Assembly: GCA_032690845.1 (NCBI GenBank)
Contig: CM064427.1
Coordinates: 13,279,501-13,343,500, forward strand
Length of the DNA stretch: 64,000 bases
Origin: Eleusine coracana subsp. coracana
Taxonomy: Eukaryota > Streptophyta > Magnoliopsida > Poales > Poaceae
Direction: 5' to 3'
Position numbers and translations under genes: made by a program. The notes beneath the pieces were generated by a model. It worked only from the letters and a program-made list of their open reading frames with translations. It made no database searches and was not told where the DNA came from. Of this stretch, positions 1 through 12,124 are shown piece after piece. How positions within the stretch are numbered: position 1 is the stretch's first letter; each line of letters opens with the position of its first letter.

Positions 1-478
1 TTAGTTACTCACGGCGTAGCTCTATGTGGTTTTCAGATAACCAGGGGGGAGACTGCCACTGCGGTGGGAGATTCCACTGGGAAGGCCAGCGCCCTGACTG
101 CTGGAACATCGAGTGGGAGCTGTGCACGAACGAAGACGAGGAGTAGTTCCTTGATTGCCGGTACTGTGTTTGGGCAAAACACCTATCAGGGCGGGGTTGT
201 TCTCCACATGTCGCCGTGAGAGGGCGATTGTATCTTATCTACTCCGTCGAACTATTTGAATCACTGTTGAACAAATTCGCTTCCGCATTTTCATTTTGTT
301 AAAACTCTGGTTTGTAACATAAATTCGGATTTATGTAAAAATTCAGTACTTTACCTATGTTCTTGTTGCTTTTATATTCTTCTGTCATGTGTTGTACTAT
401 TAGGCGTCAGAGCGCGTGTCGCCACCCGAGAAAGATCCTGGAACGGAGCCGTCTCCGTGGTAAGGCGGTTCTGTGACA
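1..478 (+). repeat. Partial 5' LTR of a Tekay/Del-like Ty3/gypsy element
   Basis: This is the right end of an LTR whose left part lies outside the window. It ends at a TGTGACA just before a Met-tRNA type primer binding site, and the 3' LTR of the same element begins with TGTGACAC at 7793, which fixes the right border at about 478. A reading frame near 22-207 on the minus strand is not coding. The retained part cannot be aligned to the 3' LTR because that copy has lost the corresponding end. Confidence 0.8.
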
Positions 479-481
479 GCG

Positions 482-493
482 TGGTATCAGAGC
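482..493 (+). promoter_or_regulatory. Primer binding site, initiator Met-tRNA type
   Basis: TGGTATCAGAGC, three bases after the LTR end, is the usual plant retrotransposon primer site complementary to the 3' end of initiator methionine tRNA. It marks the start of the internal region and sets the plus-strand orientation. Confidence 0.9.
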
Positions 494-1923
494 TGTCTCG
501 GGAATAGTGCAAGATTCAAAGACATATTTTCAAAAACCCCATAACGAACGTGTGAGGACGTTCCCAATAGGTTATTATTAGTTATGATCCAGGTAGCAAA
601 GCTAACTGTAGGAGGTTGTTTGTTTAAATACTGCATCTACGACATCGTCAACACAGGTATGTGTCCCGTCCAGTGGACAGTAACATGGGAAGCTAGCACA
701 ATGGTGTGAATGCGGGTTGATTGCGTAGAACATTAGTGTCCTGCCCTAGGACAATAATAAGGGATTATTTTCGGCCTGTTTCTTTTGATTTGATGTATTG
801 TTTCTGGAATGAATCTTCTGCAGGTACGCTAACCATGATTCTCGTAAAAAATGGGTAGTATACGACTGACTTGAGAGATCGATTGCCACCGACTATACGT
901 ATGGTTCTATTCGTGACCAAATTTTATTTTGTGAGGACGTGTAGGCCGAAAGCATATGCATTCATAAAAAATATTAAAGCATCAAGACATTAAGATGAAA
1001 CTGAAATTTCAGCAAATGTGTTGCCCACATAAAAATCGATATCTTCTCAGTCGAGAGTCAAAAGCATGCAAATAAATACTTATTGAAATCATGAACAAAC
1101 TCTCTGTACATCCAGCAAGAAAATTTGGTTTAAATATTACCGGACAATACCATTTTTGGTCCATCGGAGCCAGCACGTCGATTGATATCAATCTGAAATT
1201 CAGATTTTGACTTATTTCGTAAAATGTATAACCTTTTGCTCAGGTCACCTCTTGGGCTGTATGAGCACTTTCTGGAAAGATGGTGAAACGTTCTAAAACT
1301 TTACTAGTCTAACCATTCCTCTTTGAAGCTTGTAAGACAGGTTTATGAGCCCACTTTCAGAGCAACAGCATTCTGTCCCCTAAAATAGTTCAGCAGGCTA
1401 GTAGCAATTTGTAAATTCTATGCCTCGAGTTCTAAAAATATGTTGCAGGTGTATAAATATGAGTTAGAAAGGTATTAAAATTATCTATAATGTGGGTAAA
1501 TTGCTCTAGAAATTTTTGGCCTAGGACTCCAGATTTCAGAACATTTCCGGAGTGAACCCCGTGATGCTCCGAACAAAATTTTCAGATTCTGACTTGCCAC
1601 TTAGAAAATTCATGACTCCTGATCCTCTCATTAGATGGAGTTGAGTAAGTACTTGCTGGAAAGGTGTTGAAAAACTCTACCACTTTGGTATTCAATTCCT
1701 GCCCAAAATCTGTAAGTATGATTGCCTAAAGGTTTGACGTAGTGGCTGTTGTACCCTAGGATAGAACGTACCATTTTAGCGGAGTAACCGAATCCACCCT
1801 AGAATATGTAACCAATTGCGGTGGTTAAATTCCATATATCACTCATCGCACGGTATTATTTTATTGTTGACTTGCACTCTCTACGTTTGGAACGATTACT
1901 CACTATTTGGGTTTGTGTTCCTT
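494..1923 (+). other. Untranslated leader of the Tekay-like element
   Basis: About 1.4 kb of AT-rich sequence between the primer site and the extra upstream ORF. I see no coding region; the short frames (for example 1009-1191 on the minus strand) lack recognisable motifs. Long leaders before gag are usual for large plant gypsy elements. Confidence 0.6.
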
Positions 1924-2880
1924 ATGGACGAGCACGGGTTTGAGGTGTTCCAGCACGACGGGTGGCGTTATACCACTGGTCTACACCACCGTGGCTTTCC
2001 CACCCTCCTGTGGGAGATGATGCACGCTTTGGGCTATGAGGAGCAGCCTTCATACCGTGGGCGTGAGACCCGCCGCCACAGTGTGACGTTTGCAGAGGTG
2101 CATATCAGCGTCTCTCCACACCCGCGCAACCCTGACTTGGCAGGGATGGAGAGCACAGTCTCGGCTGGGAGCCTCAGAGAGAGCCTGGAGAGAGTCGCCC
2201 ACTGGGCTCTCACTCACTTCTGTGGGCGCAACATAGCAGCGCTCTCGGGGACTCCGTTCGAGATGATCCCCATTTAGCACAAGGCTGACCCGGTATGGCA
2301 GAGGCGCGTGAGACGCATCTCCCGCAACGACTACCTGGAGTACCACGCAGGATACCACCGCGTATCTCACTACTCTGAGTCCCTTCTCAACTTGGATGAG
2401 GAGTCTAGCAGCCATAGCAGGATCTTACTAGCGGACGCTGAGCAGGTTTGGGTGCAGAGGAACGACCTGCAGGCACAGGTCAATGCACAACAGAGAGAGA
2501 TTCAGCGGTTGACAGCTGCTCTTGAGGCGAGTGAGACACGCGTGACTGAGGTCACTGGGCAGCATAACACTCTCGTGTAGGAGGTGGACAGATGGGGCTT
2601 GATGATGCAGCAGCGTGCCAACCACAACGAGCACCTGCAGCAGTAGCTGGCGAGTGCCTAGCAGGAGATGGACCTTATGGCGGAGGACCTGGAGACCCTG
2701 GCTCACGAGAACCAGGATCTCTAGGTTGACTTGGACGCGATTGCTGCGCCACCGGCAGCACCCGTAGAGGAGGACCCCGAGGAGGACGTGGGCGAGGAGT
2801 CCGACATGGACTACGAGCCACCTGCTCTGACAGGCGCAGACCGTCCAGGACCCTCTGGCACCGTCGGAGACAGGGCTTAG
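1924..2880 (+). pseudogene. Extra ORF upstream of gag in the Tekay-like element, nonsense-mutated
   Basis: A single frame of about 318 codons starts at the ATG at 1924 (protein start MDEHGFEVFQHDGWRYTTGL) and reaches a cluster of stops at 2878. Five internal stops interrupt it (2275, 2578, 2644, 2659, 2722) and all five are TAG. The first third is a globular region, followed by a glutamine- and glutamate-rich coiled-coil stretch (about residues 165-270) and an acidic, proline-rich tail. I do not recognise a catalytic motif. Some rice gypsy families (from memory, RIRE3/RIRE8 type) carry an additional ORF before gag, and this position and orientation match that. Function unknown; not a shadow frame, because protein-like composition continues across the stops. 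Confidence 0.6.
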
Positions 2881-3201
2881 TAGTCGTAGTAGACATGAGT
2901 AGGCCGTACATTTAGGGCATGGTAGATGGGTAGCTTTTGACGATCCATGCGTGGTTGTTGTATTTTGGGGATCACCAGTGTGAATAGCTTTTGGAAACTC
3001 GATGGTCACATATTCCGAGTTTATGTAGTATGGAACTGTTGACTTGTATTAGGATCGGAGTTAATTTGGAATTTCAGCTTTTATTAGAATTATGTTGTCT
3101 ACCAAATTGCTGCCCCGTGTTGCTGTGTTATTTGATTTGGTAACCTGTAATGATCAAGTTGGATAAGAGACTAATTGGAATCCTTATTCTTACATTTCAG
3201 A

Positions 3202-4410
3202 ATGGTGCGCACCCGCAATACCAACGAGCTTCATGGAGAACAGCCCGAAGGTTCCAGGGCTAGGGGGAATGACTCTCTACAAGGGACTCCACCACCACCG
3301 CCGCCACCCAACCCCATGCAGATAATGGCGTAGTTCTTCGCCACCATGATGGAAAGCCAGCAGCAGCAGGCGGAATTCATGCGGGAGCTGGCACAGCAGA
3401 ACCTAGCAGCCCAGAATGCTGGGGGCACCAACGACGACGCACCGCAGAACAACACCTATGCTGACTTCCTCGCCACCAGGCCGCCTTGATTCAGCTCAAG
3501 CACCGAGCCCATGGAAGCTGAGAATTTTCTCACATGCTCGAGTCAAAATTTGGGCTCCTTAACTGCACGCCAGCACAGAAGACGTTGTTTGCAGCATAGC
3601 AGCTGCATGGCGCAGCTGAGGCATGGTGGGCTAACCATGTCACCTCTGTTGGTGCGGACCAACAGATCGCTTGGGACGAATTCAGGACTGCGTTTTGGGC
3701 CCACTATATTCCTACGGGGCTCATCCGCTGGAAGGCATGTGAGTTCGCCGCACTGAAACAAGGCAGACGCAGCGTCGAGGAATACTGCGAGAAGTTCAAC
3801 CGGTTGGCACTATACGTCCCGGAACAATTTGACACCACCGCCAAGTGCAAGGACCGTTTCTTGGAGGGGCTAAGTGCTGAGCTGCCGAACCGCCTCAACC
3901 TTAACTTGGGCGGTACATTCGCTGAATTTGTCAACAATGCTATCATCGCGGAAGATGGATATCGCAAAGTGATGGCAAAGCGGAAGAGGTCCGCAAGTGC
4001 TATGAGGCCATCCAGTGGACCCCGCAGAAGTTTCGCATGGTGTACACAGACCCATCTGGACAAAGGTACCGTTCCGCCCCCGTGACGGCACCATTTTCGC
4101 GTCCACCTCAGCTGGCACAACAGCGACCCTAGGCACCACGTCAGCAGTAGGGCCAAGGTGGGTACCACCCGCCACAGCAGCAGAACGCTCAGATCGGACC
4201 TTTTCCCTGTTACAACTGCGGTCGTCTTGGACACTTCTCGAGGGAGTGCCCGCACCCCAAGAAGAGCACTGGCCAGAACCCGCCAAGGAACAACAACAGC
4301 AACCGCAACAACAGGGGACCAGTCCGTACTGGCCGTGTGAACAACACCAACCTGAAGGAGATTCCGGAGAACAGCCCCATCCTCGTTGGTATGTTCTCTG
4401 TTTGAGACCA
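3202..4410 (+). pseudogene. gag: Ty3/gypsy gag, Tekay-like, frameshifted
   Basis: Gag forms the virus-like particle and packages element RNA. The start at 3202 (MVRTRNTNE) matches the R-T-R-N opening of Tekay-type Gag, followed by a proline run and a glutamine-rich segment. A TAG at 3331 and a TGA at 3487 break the frame, and several frameshifts follow. The retrotransposon Gag core can be followed through 3700-4000. A CX2CX4HX4C zinc knuckle (CYNCGRLGHFSREC) is encoded at 4208-4249, then a basic Asn/Arg-rich stretch leads into the protease. Not translatable as one protein. Confidence 0.85.
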
Positions 4411-4420
4411 TCCCGCACTA

Positions 4421-4860
4421 GTTCTGTTTGATTCGGGAGCATCACATAGCTTTGTTAGTGGGTTCTTCGTAGATAAGTACCGGCTGCCTTGTACCCTTAT
4501 GAAATCATGATACACCATTAGATCAGCCGGTGGGCAAACCCCTGCTCTCTATGAAATTGAGAAACTCCCAATAACCCTAGGAGCAAAAGTCTACCCTACC
4601 AAGTGCATGGTCTTGGAGGGGTGCAACATTGACATCATTCTAGGCACGCCTTGGATGAGGCAACATAAGGCTATATTGGACATAAACGCCTACACTATAC
4701 ATCTAAACTCTCCCACCCATGGTAGCGTAAGCTTCCGGGTACTACCTCCCCAACTAGCGACACCAAGCATTCACCACACCACCACCGGGCAGATAAAGGA
4801 TATTCCAGTGGTTAGGGAATTTCAGGACGTATTCCCTGACGATCTCCCTGGACTCCCACC
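4421..4860 (+). pseudogene. pol: Ty3/gypsy aspartic protease domain
   Basis: The retropepsin-like active site LFDSGASHSF is encoded at 4424-4453, and the second conserved segment ILGTPWM lies near 4640-4660, followed by the linker to reverse transcriptase (VFPDDLPGLPP). A TGA after Met-Lys-Ser near 4508 interrupts the frame. A 13 bp tandem duplication (4864-4876 and 4877-4889) shifts the frame at the entry to reverse transcriptase. The family cleaves the Gag-Pol polyprotein. Confidence 0.8.
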
Positions 4861-4875
4861 AGATCAGGATGTTGA

Positions 4876-6304
4876 GTCAGGATGTTGAGTTCAAGATTGA
4901 GCTTCAGCCAGGGATGACACCTATATCCAAAAGGCCGTATAAAATGGCACCCAAGGAACTAGCTGAGTTAAAGGAGCAGCGGAAGGAGCTGCTGGATAAG
5001 GGATTCATCCGACCAAGTTCTTCACCTTGGGGTTGTCCGGCACTATTCGTGAAAAAGAAAGATGAAACCTTGAGGCTAAGTGTGGATTACCGACCCCTCA
5101 ATGCCGTGACCATCAAGAATAAGTATCCACTGCCCCGCACCTCAATGCCATGACCATCAAGAACAAGTATCCACTGCCTCGCATTGATATTCCCTTTGAT
5201 CAGTTAATAGGAGCCAAGGTTTTCTCCAAGATCGATCTCCAGTCTGGATACCATCAAATCAAAATCCGTGCCAAAGATATTCCCAAGACAGCGTTCTCCA
5301 CTCGATACGGGCTGTATGAGTATTTAGTGATGTCGTTTGGGTTGTCAAATGCACCGGAACACTTCATGTATCTCATGAACTCGATGTTCATGCCAGAGTT
5401 GGACAAGTTTGTAGTGGTGTTTATTGATGATATCCTAGTCTACTCTAAATTAGAAGAAGAACATGAAGAGCATCTTCGTGTTGTATTACAGAGGTTAAGG
5501 GAGCACCAGCTATATGCTAAGTTTAGCAAATGCGAGTTTTAGTTGAAGCAAGTACCATTTTTAGACCATATTATCTCGGAAGAAGGCATAGCAGTAGATC
5601 TTAGCTAAGTAAGAGATGTACTGAATTGGAAGACACCGAAGACCGTATTTCATATACGTAGTTTTCTAGGATAAGCTGGTTACTACCGCCGTTTCATCCC
5701 CAACTTCTCTAAAATTGCAAAGTCCATGACCGAGTTGCTTAAGAAGGACAAGAAATTCATATGGGATGAAGGCTGCGAGAATGCTTTTCAAACCTTGAAG
5801 AAGCACCTGACCACGGCCCCAGTATTAGCTCAACCGGACCTGGGGAAACCATTCGATGTCTATTGTGACGCTTCGGGTATTGGATTAGGATGCATGCTCA
5901 TGCAAGATGGGTGAGTCATTGCTTATGGATCGAGGCAATTGAGGAAGCACGAACAGAATTACCCTGCACACGATCTGGAGTTAGCAGCAGTGGTGTTAAC
6001 CTTAAAGATGTGGAGACATTACCTCCTTGGAAATTTAGTTCGTATATACACCGACCACAAAAGCTTGAAGTACATTTTCACTCAAGATCACCTGAACATG
6101 AGACAACGCCATTGGTTGGAATTGATTAAGGACTACGAGTTGGAAGTGCACTACCACCTAGGAAAGGCTAATGTCGTGGCTGATGCACTAAGCCGCAAGG
6201 CTCAATGCCACCACATCCTGGTCAGCCCGCAAGTCCAAGATGGTCATTATGCTCAATTAACACCCCACGGAGCCCTCTATAACCTAGCATTAATTCCTAC
6301 CTGA
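4876..6304 (+). pseudogene. pol: Ty3/gypsy reverse transcriptase and RNase H
   Basis: Reverse transcriptase fingers (4870-5150: KELAELKEQ, KKKDETLRLSVDYRPLNAV) are followed by the palm with F-I-D-D as the catalytic box (near 5430-5450). A 44 bp tandem duplication (5096-5139 and 5140-5183) breaks the frame, and TAG at 5540 ends the palm ORF. RNase H (5726-6304) keeps all four acidic positions in YCDASG, DLELAAV, YTDHKSL and VADALSR, but has a TGA near 5911. Together this is a complete but dead polymerase module; order and motifs are typical of chromoviruses. Confidence 0.9.
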
Positions 6305-7749
6305 CGGGAAGAAATAGTAGCAGCTCAGAAAAATGATGTTGGCATAGCACATCTCAGAAGGAGACTAAAAGAGGGCGACGCTAAAGTACATTGTTTTCGA
6401 GAAGATGTAGAAGGTGTTTTATGGTTCAAGAATCGACTAGTGGTGCCTAAGGATATGGAACTCCGCAAGAAGATTCTCGAAGAGGCTCATATTGCAAAGT
6501 ACTCCATGCATCCGAGTAGTAGCAAGATGTACCACGATTTGAGATCCAGATACTGGTGGACTCGTATGAATAGGGAAATAGCACGATATGTCACAGAGTG
6601 TGATACCTGCCGCCAAGTCAAGGCCGATCATCTGAAGAGGGCGGGCCTGCTACAACCCTTAAGTGTTCCAGCTTGGAAATGGGAGGATATCAGCATGGAT
6701 TTCATTATCGGTCTTCCCCGCACTTCACGCAAGTTTGACTCTATATGGGTGATTGCCGATCGGCTGACTAAAGTTGCGCACTTCATCCCTGTATCGACAT
6801 GGTACACAACTGAGAGCTATGCACAATTGTATATGGATCGCATCCTATGCTTACACGGAGTGCCCAAGACAATTGTATCTGACAGAGGACCTCAGTTCGT
6901 GGGATGCTTTTGGGAAAATTACACGAGTCACTGGGCACCAGGTTAATTCGAGGTTCGGCATATCACCCCCAGACAGACGGACAGACTGAAAGGGTTAACC
7001 AAATATTGGAAGACATGTTGACAGCGTATGTATTGAATCACAACAAAAGATGGGATGAGTGTCTACCCCTGGCAGAATTCGCATATAATAATAGTTATCA
7101 AGAAAGCATCAGGATGGCACGAGGCTCTCTACGGTCGTCGTTGTCGCACGCCACTGAGTTGGTCGGAATAAGGGGAGACAGTAATATTTGGCCCGGAATT
7201 AGTTCAGCAGGCTGAGGAGAGGGTACTGGAAATTCAATCAAACCTACGAGCAACGAAGTCCAGGCAGAGGAGTTATGCGGATAAAAGCCGTCGTCCGCTG
7301 GAATTCAGAGCCGATGACATGGTCAATCTCCGAGTGTCACCAACCAAAGGTGTACAACAATTTGGAGTCCGCAGAAAACTAGCGCCCTGATACATTGGAC
7401 CTTATCCAATCATCGCAAGATGTGGGCCGGTCGCCTATAAACTCCAGCTACCTGTGGAACTTGCTAGAGTGCATGATACCTTCCATGTGTCCCAGCTCAA
7501 GAAATGTCTGAAGACCCCGGCAAACGTTCCCTTAGAGGCCACAGGACAATTACAATCCGATCTGACGTATTAAGAGCGCCCGGCGAGGGTGCTAGATGAG
7601 AAGGAACGAGTTACGCGTAACAAGATGCTCAAGTTCTATAAGGTTCAATAGAGCAACCACACCGCCAGGGAAGCCACCTAGGAAACTGAAGAATTTCTCC
7701 AAAGCCACTACCCCGAGTTCCTACGCCACTACCTAGGTAAACCGTTATA
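6305..7749 (+). pseudogene. pol: Ty3/gypsy integrase with C-terminal chromodomain
   Basis: Integrase inserts element cDNA into DNA. The zinc-binding N-terminus (through CDTCRQVKADH, near 6600), the catalytic core Asp residues in SMDFIIGLPR (6695) and VSDRGPQF (6880), and the Glu in QTDGQTERVN (6972-7001) are all visible; a frameshift lies at about 6904-6946. After VHDTFHVSQLKKCLK (about 7470-7510) a degenerate chromodomain with several stops runs to 7749. The chromodomain places the element among chromoviruses, probably the Tekay/Del clade. Confidence 0.88.
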
Positions 7750-7778
7750 ACTTCTTGCAATCTCGGGACGAGATTTCC

Positions 7779-7791
7779 TTAAGGGGGAGGG
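7779..7791 (+). promoter_or_regulatory. Polypurine tract of the Tekay-like element
   Basis: A purine run (TTAAGGGGGAGGG) one base before TGTGACAC. It primes plus-strand DNA synthesis in LTR retrotransposons and marks the start of the 3' LTR. Confidence 0.85.
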
Positions 7792-7792
7792 C

Positions 7793-10325
7793 TGTGACAC
7801 CGTGAAGTCATGAACTCCCTAGCATCTTTCCACACAAGTATGAGCATGTAGAACCAAAATTTGAACCGAGAATTGAGCCAAATTCAAATCAAATTCGAGT
7901 AAATTTGTATGTCATTTGAACTACAAGTGTAGATTTTTCCACATGGCCCACATCCAACCAAAATATATGTCATAGAGGGAAGCAAGATAGATTTTTGCGA
8001 AATTTCTCAGAATTTTATCCCTTAATTTAGGGACCCAAATAAATGCCTAAAAGGTCCAAAACTATCCCTCTTTAAAAATTTCTCATTTAAAATTATTTAA
8101 TAACCATTGAGTACTATCATTTTTATAAAATAGAGTATATCACGTGGAATACGCACATATTTTTAGATTTCCCATGGGGTCTATATTTTTAAATCTACAA
8201 AATTATTAAGCCAATGTTGTTTCAAAAACCAACAAAAAAGAATAGGGTAAGCGGGTCCGACGTGTCAGCCACCACTCTCTCTTCCTCCTCCCATGCAGGC
8301 CCGGGCGCCCGGCGCCTCGCTGCCGCGTGGCAGCCATACGCCAGCGGTCGGCCTCTCCCGGTCAGGCCGATCGCCCTGAAACCGAGGCCGCACCTCCCCG
8401 AACCGGCACCCCCTCCCATTTCCTCATTCGGCCTCCCATTTTCTTCTCTTTTCTCTCCCGCACCGCCGGCGCCATTGGAGAGCTCGGCCGAGCTCACCGC
8501 ATTGCTGCCTGGCGCCACTCTGGCTCGTATCCGGCGACTCAATTCGTGCGCAAGCTTCTCCTCTTCCACCTCGTCCCACGAGACGCACCGAGCGGCCCGC
8601 ATTAATCCCTCAACCGAGATCCCATCCCCCAAGCTCCGGCGACGACCGGCAATGCCCACGGTGCACGCAGCCCCCTTCCACCCGCACCCCCGAGCTCGTG
8701 ACGGTAGCCCCATTCCCGGCGACGTGCTCCATGGGCCCGCGGCCACCGCGCGCCTCGGCTCCGGCGGCGGCGCCGCCCGGCTCCGGCGTGAGCTGGCGGT
8801 GCCCCATCGCGGGCCGCACGGCCCAGATCCCGTGCGGCTGCATCCGGATCTTGGTCTTTCGCGCTGTAGACCCCCGGGTGGCCCAAATCTCATTGACTCT
8901 AGCCTATTAAGTATTTTTCCTTTAGTTTATTTATTCTATAAAATTGCTAGCAACTTGTAAAATACATAACTAATTCACTACTAACGATTTTTGAGCAAAC
9001 TAAATTTCTATGTGTTCCTTTAGACACGTACTACTGTAGAAAAGGCTAAATCATGTTAGTATTATTTTCAGGATTAAAATGAATAAGAAAAACCTTTATA
9101 AATTGATAACTAATTATAGGGAGCTGATAAAATCTTGAAACTTGGCCACCAAATATGTTTTTCAGTTTCTAGTCACCCTGGAAAATGTCTTAGGGTGAGT
9201 CTATTTTAGTCATAATTAAAATAATACATTTTTCCTTATTTTAATTATTTAAAATTTTTGGCTCATTGCATGTCTATGAAACTTGGGCCATAATTCACCC
9301 CTGGCATGACCTAGTTACAGTAAATTCCCCATATGCATTTTGTTTCCAGCACAAGGCTAAAATAATTAATGGTATGATAGCTCTAATAATTCATTCCGAT
9401 ATGTTGGGTTTGACTACTATGTCTTTCATGATAAATATCATATAAGCTGTAGGTAATGTCTTGACCAGCACACCTTAGTAATGCATATGTTGCACCTCCG
9501 TCCGGTTATCGCGACCCGCCATATTTTTATACGACATCATCGCGATTACATACTGGAGTCCATAAAGGAAATACACTAAACGCACTCATCCTATGCCTCC
9601 ACTAAATACGTTACATTGCTGAACTAATCAACACACCCTGCTCACTTCCACATAAAATAGTGTACATTAACATATTTATTGAGGAAGTGCATGAATCGTC
9701 TCTCATAAGCATCATCTTTTGCATCATATAGATCACGCAGTGAATCACGTGGAGACGGGACTGGAGCAGGAGCCAGAAGGAGCCGGAGGTGTCGCAGCTG
9801 ACCAGGAGCAGAACCCAGGCAAGCCCCAGTGCATCCACCCAGTTTTAACCATTTTACTTTATCACTAGTTAAGAATGTAGGCTTCTCTGTGCGTTAGGTT
9901 TACAGGAGTTGTTTGAAAACCTAGAATTGCAATAGGCCCCCTTTACCCGATGATAGCCGTAGGACGTTAGTCGCCCTGCTTAATTTAGGACGACTACTCA
10001 TCGAGTGGTATAAAGACCACTCGTAGATAGGAAACATTATCACTGGGGAAATGTTGTCGGATGAAGAAAAGTGTGGATGGAATCACAATGAAGACCGGAT
10101 GGGCAACTACGTGGAAAGGGAAGGACAACTTGTCTTCAAGGAGGTAGCCCTGTCCGAGTCACCTAAGGCTACACCTCGTGTCCGGTCCAGTTTGAACATA
10201 CTGTTTGCATGCTGGAGATCTGGGCCCAGTAAATTGACATAGCTACGACTACTGCCTGGTCGGAAGATAGCCTTCTCCCTTCTTTGGTGGAACTAGGGCT
10301 GAGAGGAGGGAGCAATCCACCCATG
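7793..10325 (+). repeat. 3' LTR of the Tekay-like element, truncated
   Basis: Starts TGTGACACCGTGAAG directly after the polypurine tract. It has an AT-rich first part, a strongly GC-rich block at about 8240-8890 and an AT-rich remainder. Long frames in the GC-rich block occur on both strands and reflect base composition, not genes. The end matching the 5' LTR terminus (GGCGGTTCTGTGACA) is missing, so the LTR is cut off near 10325, where an inverted related LTR begins. The exact break point needs an alignment. Confidence 0.7.
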
Positions 10326-10329
10326 GATG

Positions 10330-12124
10330 GCAGTCAATTTATAAATGATTTAATTCTATAATATGTATTTGACGTTAATGTATTAGGAGACAGTTTATGA
10401 CATACGGTTCACATATTTGATGAATTTCCTTCATGGACTCTAGTAATTTAATGTGGTAACTTTGCATAAAAGGTATGGCGTGTGTGTGTCCATCAAAACA
10501 TGGACAATGGTACTGATCAAAACAGATGTTCTGAATGTGAAGGTGATGGGGTTAAGCTAGAATTAGGTGCATAAGATATAGGGCTCAAGATATAACCATA
10601 GTGTAAATAGGAAATATTAAACCTATAAAATAAATAAATAATTTAGCATGGTTATGAAAGCCAAATAAGTATGGGAAATTTACTATAGCTAAAGTAGGCT
10701 AGGATTGAATTTTGAGCCAAGTGGCAAGTATTTATCAGCTTCATAGATTTGTATATGATTTATTTGGTGTTTTACATATTAGTTTTTCCTCTGATAAATA
10801 ACTGCTTTCATGGGCATTTAGCATTTTTGATAAATACTACATGACCAGGGGAACCTACAGAAATTTGTTTTTGCCCCAAATTACTATTATTTATTTACTT
10901 ATGGATTTTACAATGTAACAGGGTTTTCTAGAATTTCTTTTAATGCGGAAAAATGGAAAACGCCTCTAGCCAATGAGATCCTATGTGGCCATTGCAGATC
11001 CAGCCTGTGAGGCTGCGTGGCGGCGTGGCTGTGGCTGTGAGCCGAGGCGATGGCGAGGACTCCACCGGTCATGGAAAGCACTAGTGGACCTAGGCGGATA
11101 TGCGGGCATGGACATGAGGAAAATGCGGCTCACCGAGGGGGCTTCGGTGCATAGAGGTGGAAAACAGCGGACGACGGCGGCCGAGGTGGGTGCTCTGGTG
11201 GCAGGCCTGCACATACATGGGCCGAGTAAGGTTGGGCGGTTGTGCCGGCTCGAGGGTGACCTGCATGCACGAGGAATCGGCTCGAGGCTCGCCGATGGGG
11301 TCGGAATCGATAACGAGGAGGTGCTCAGAGGCACGAAAGACGGTGTTGAATCACGGTGGCTCGGGCCAAGAGGGGTGGAGTGGCTTCGTAGGAAGGACGA
11401 GGGCATCAAGGCGCGGCGTCAAGCAGCTTCGCGGGGCATGTAGAGCAGCAGAGCAGACGACCATGGGGCAATGGCGGCTGGGAGAGCTGGGCGCAAGGTG
11501 AGAGTGGGATGAAATGGGGGTGGGCGAATGGGGATAGGAGGAAAGGGAGGGAAGGGAAGGCGTCTCGGGTGGTGGGGGCGCCGATCCGACTAGGCGTCAT
11601 GGGACTGTACGGCCACGCGGCCGGCAACGAGTCGGGCGAGGCGGGCGGCGCGGTGTGTTTTCTGGGTCATGGTAGGTGGGGCCTACCCGATTTGATTTTT
11701 TAAGGTTTTGCAAATTGGCTTTTTTTGTAATTTTCATAATTTTAAATGTACAGCTCCTCTGTGAAAAGTAAAAATATAGGGGGGGGGGGGGTCAAGCTGC
11801 AAGTGTTCTAAATTTACAAAATATGTTTGTCATCAAAGTTAGGTCATTTTTTGGGCTTTTGGGCATTTATTTGGGCCACTAAATAATGTAATAAAATTTG
11901 AGATTGGGCTTGAAATTATCTTTTCTCATTCCCTACAACATAGAGTTTTGGTGGTACCATGTTCTATTTGAAAATTTTGATTTGTAGCTCAAAGTTCATT
12001 TAAATTTGGCTCAATTTCATTTAATGGATCCAAAACCAGTTCAAATTTTTAGAGTGAGTTCATTTTTTTGATAGGGTTGAGCCTAGGAGGTTGTGTTGGG
12101 AGTTCTCACGCCTGAGGTGTCACA
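10330..12124 (-). repeat. Related gypsy LTR in opposite orientation, truncated or solo
   Basis: The right edge (GGTGTCACA, ending 12124) is the inverted form of TGTGACACC. Reading leftward on the minus strand, the order matches the 7793 LTR: a segment with 'GAGCCAAAT', then 'CCCAAATAAATGCC', a GC-rich block (11700 to 10975), then an AT-rich part with 'AGAGTCCATGAAGGAAAT' matching 9556-9575. No primer site or polypurine tract is visible at its border, so it is a solo or truncated LTR of the same broad family. A run of about 13 G lies at 11778-11790. Confidence 0.65.

Noticed and set aside
3704..4445. Minus-strand frames of 191-235 codons opposite the Tekay-like gag
   Set aside because: They mirror the plus-strand Gag and zinc knuckle; antisense artefacts.
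8214..8960. 248-codon plus-strand frame and 223-codon minus-strand frame
   Set aside because: Both lie in a GC-rich LTR block, overlap each other on opposite strands, and consist of Pro/Ala/Arg-rich low-complexity sequence without a domain.
10973..11703. Overlapping frames of 114-156 codons on both strands
   Set aside because: Equivalent GC-rich block of the inverted LTR; composition effect, no conserved motif.
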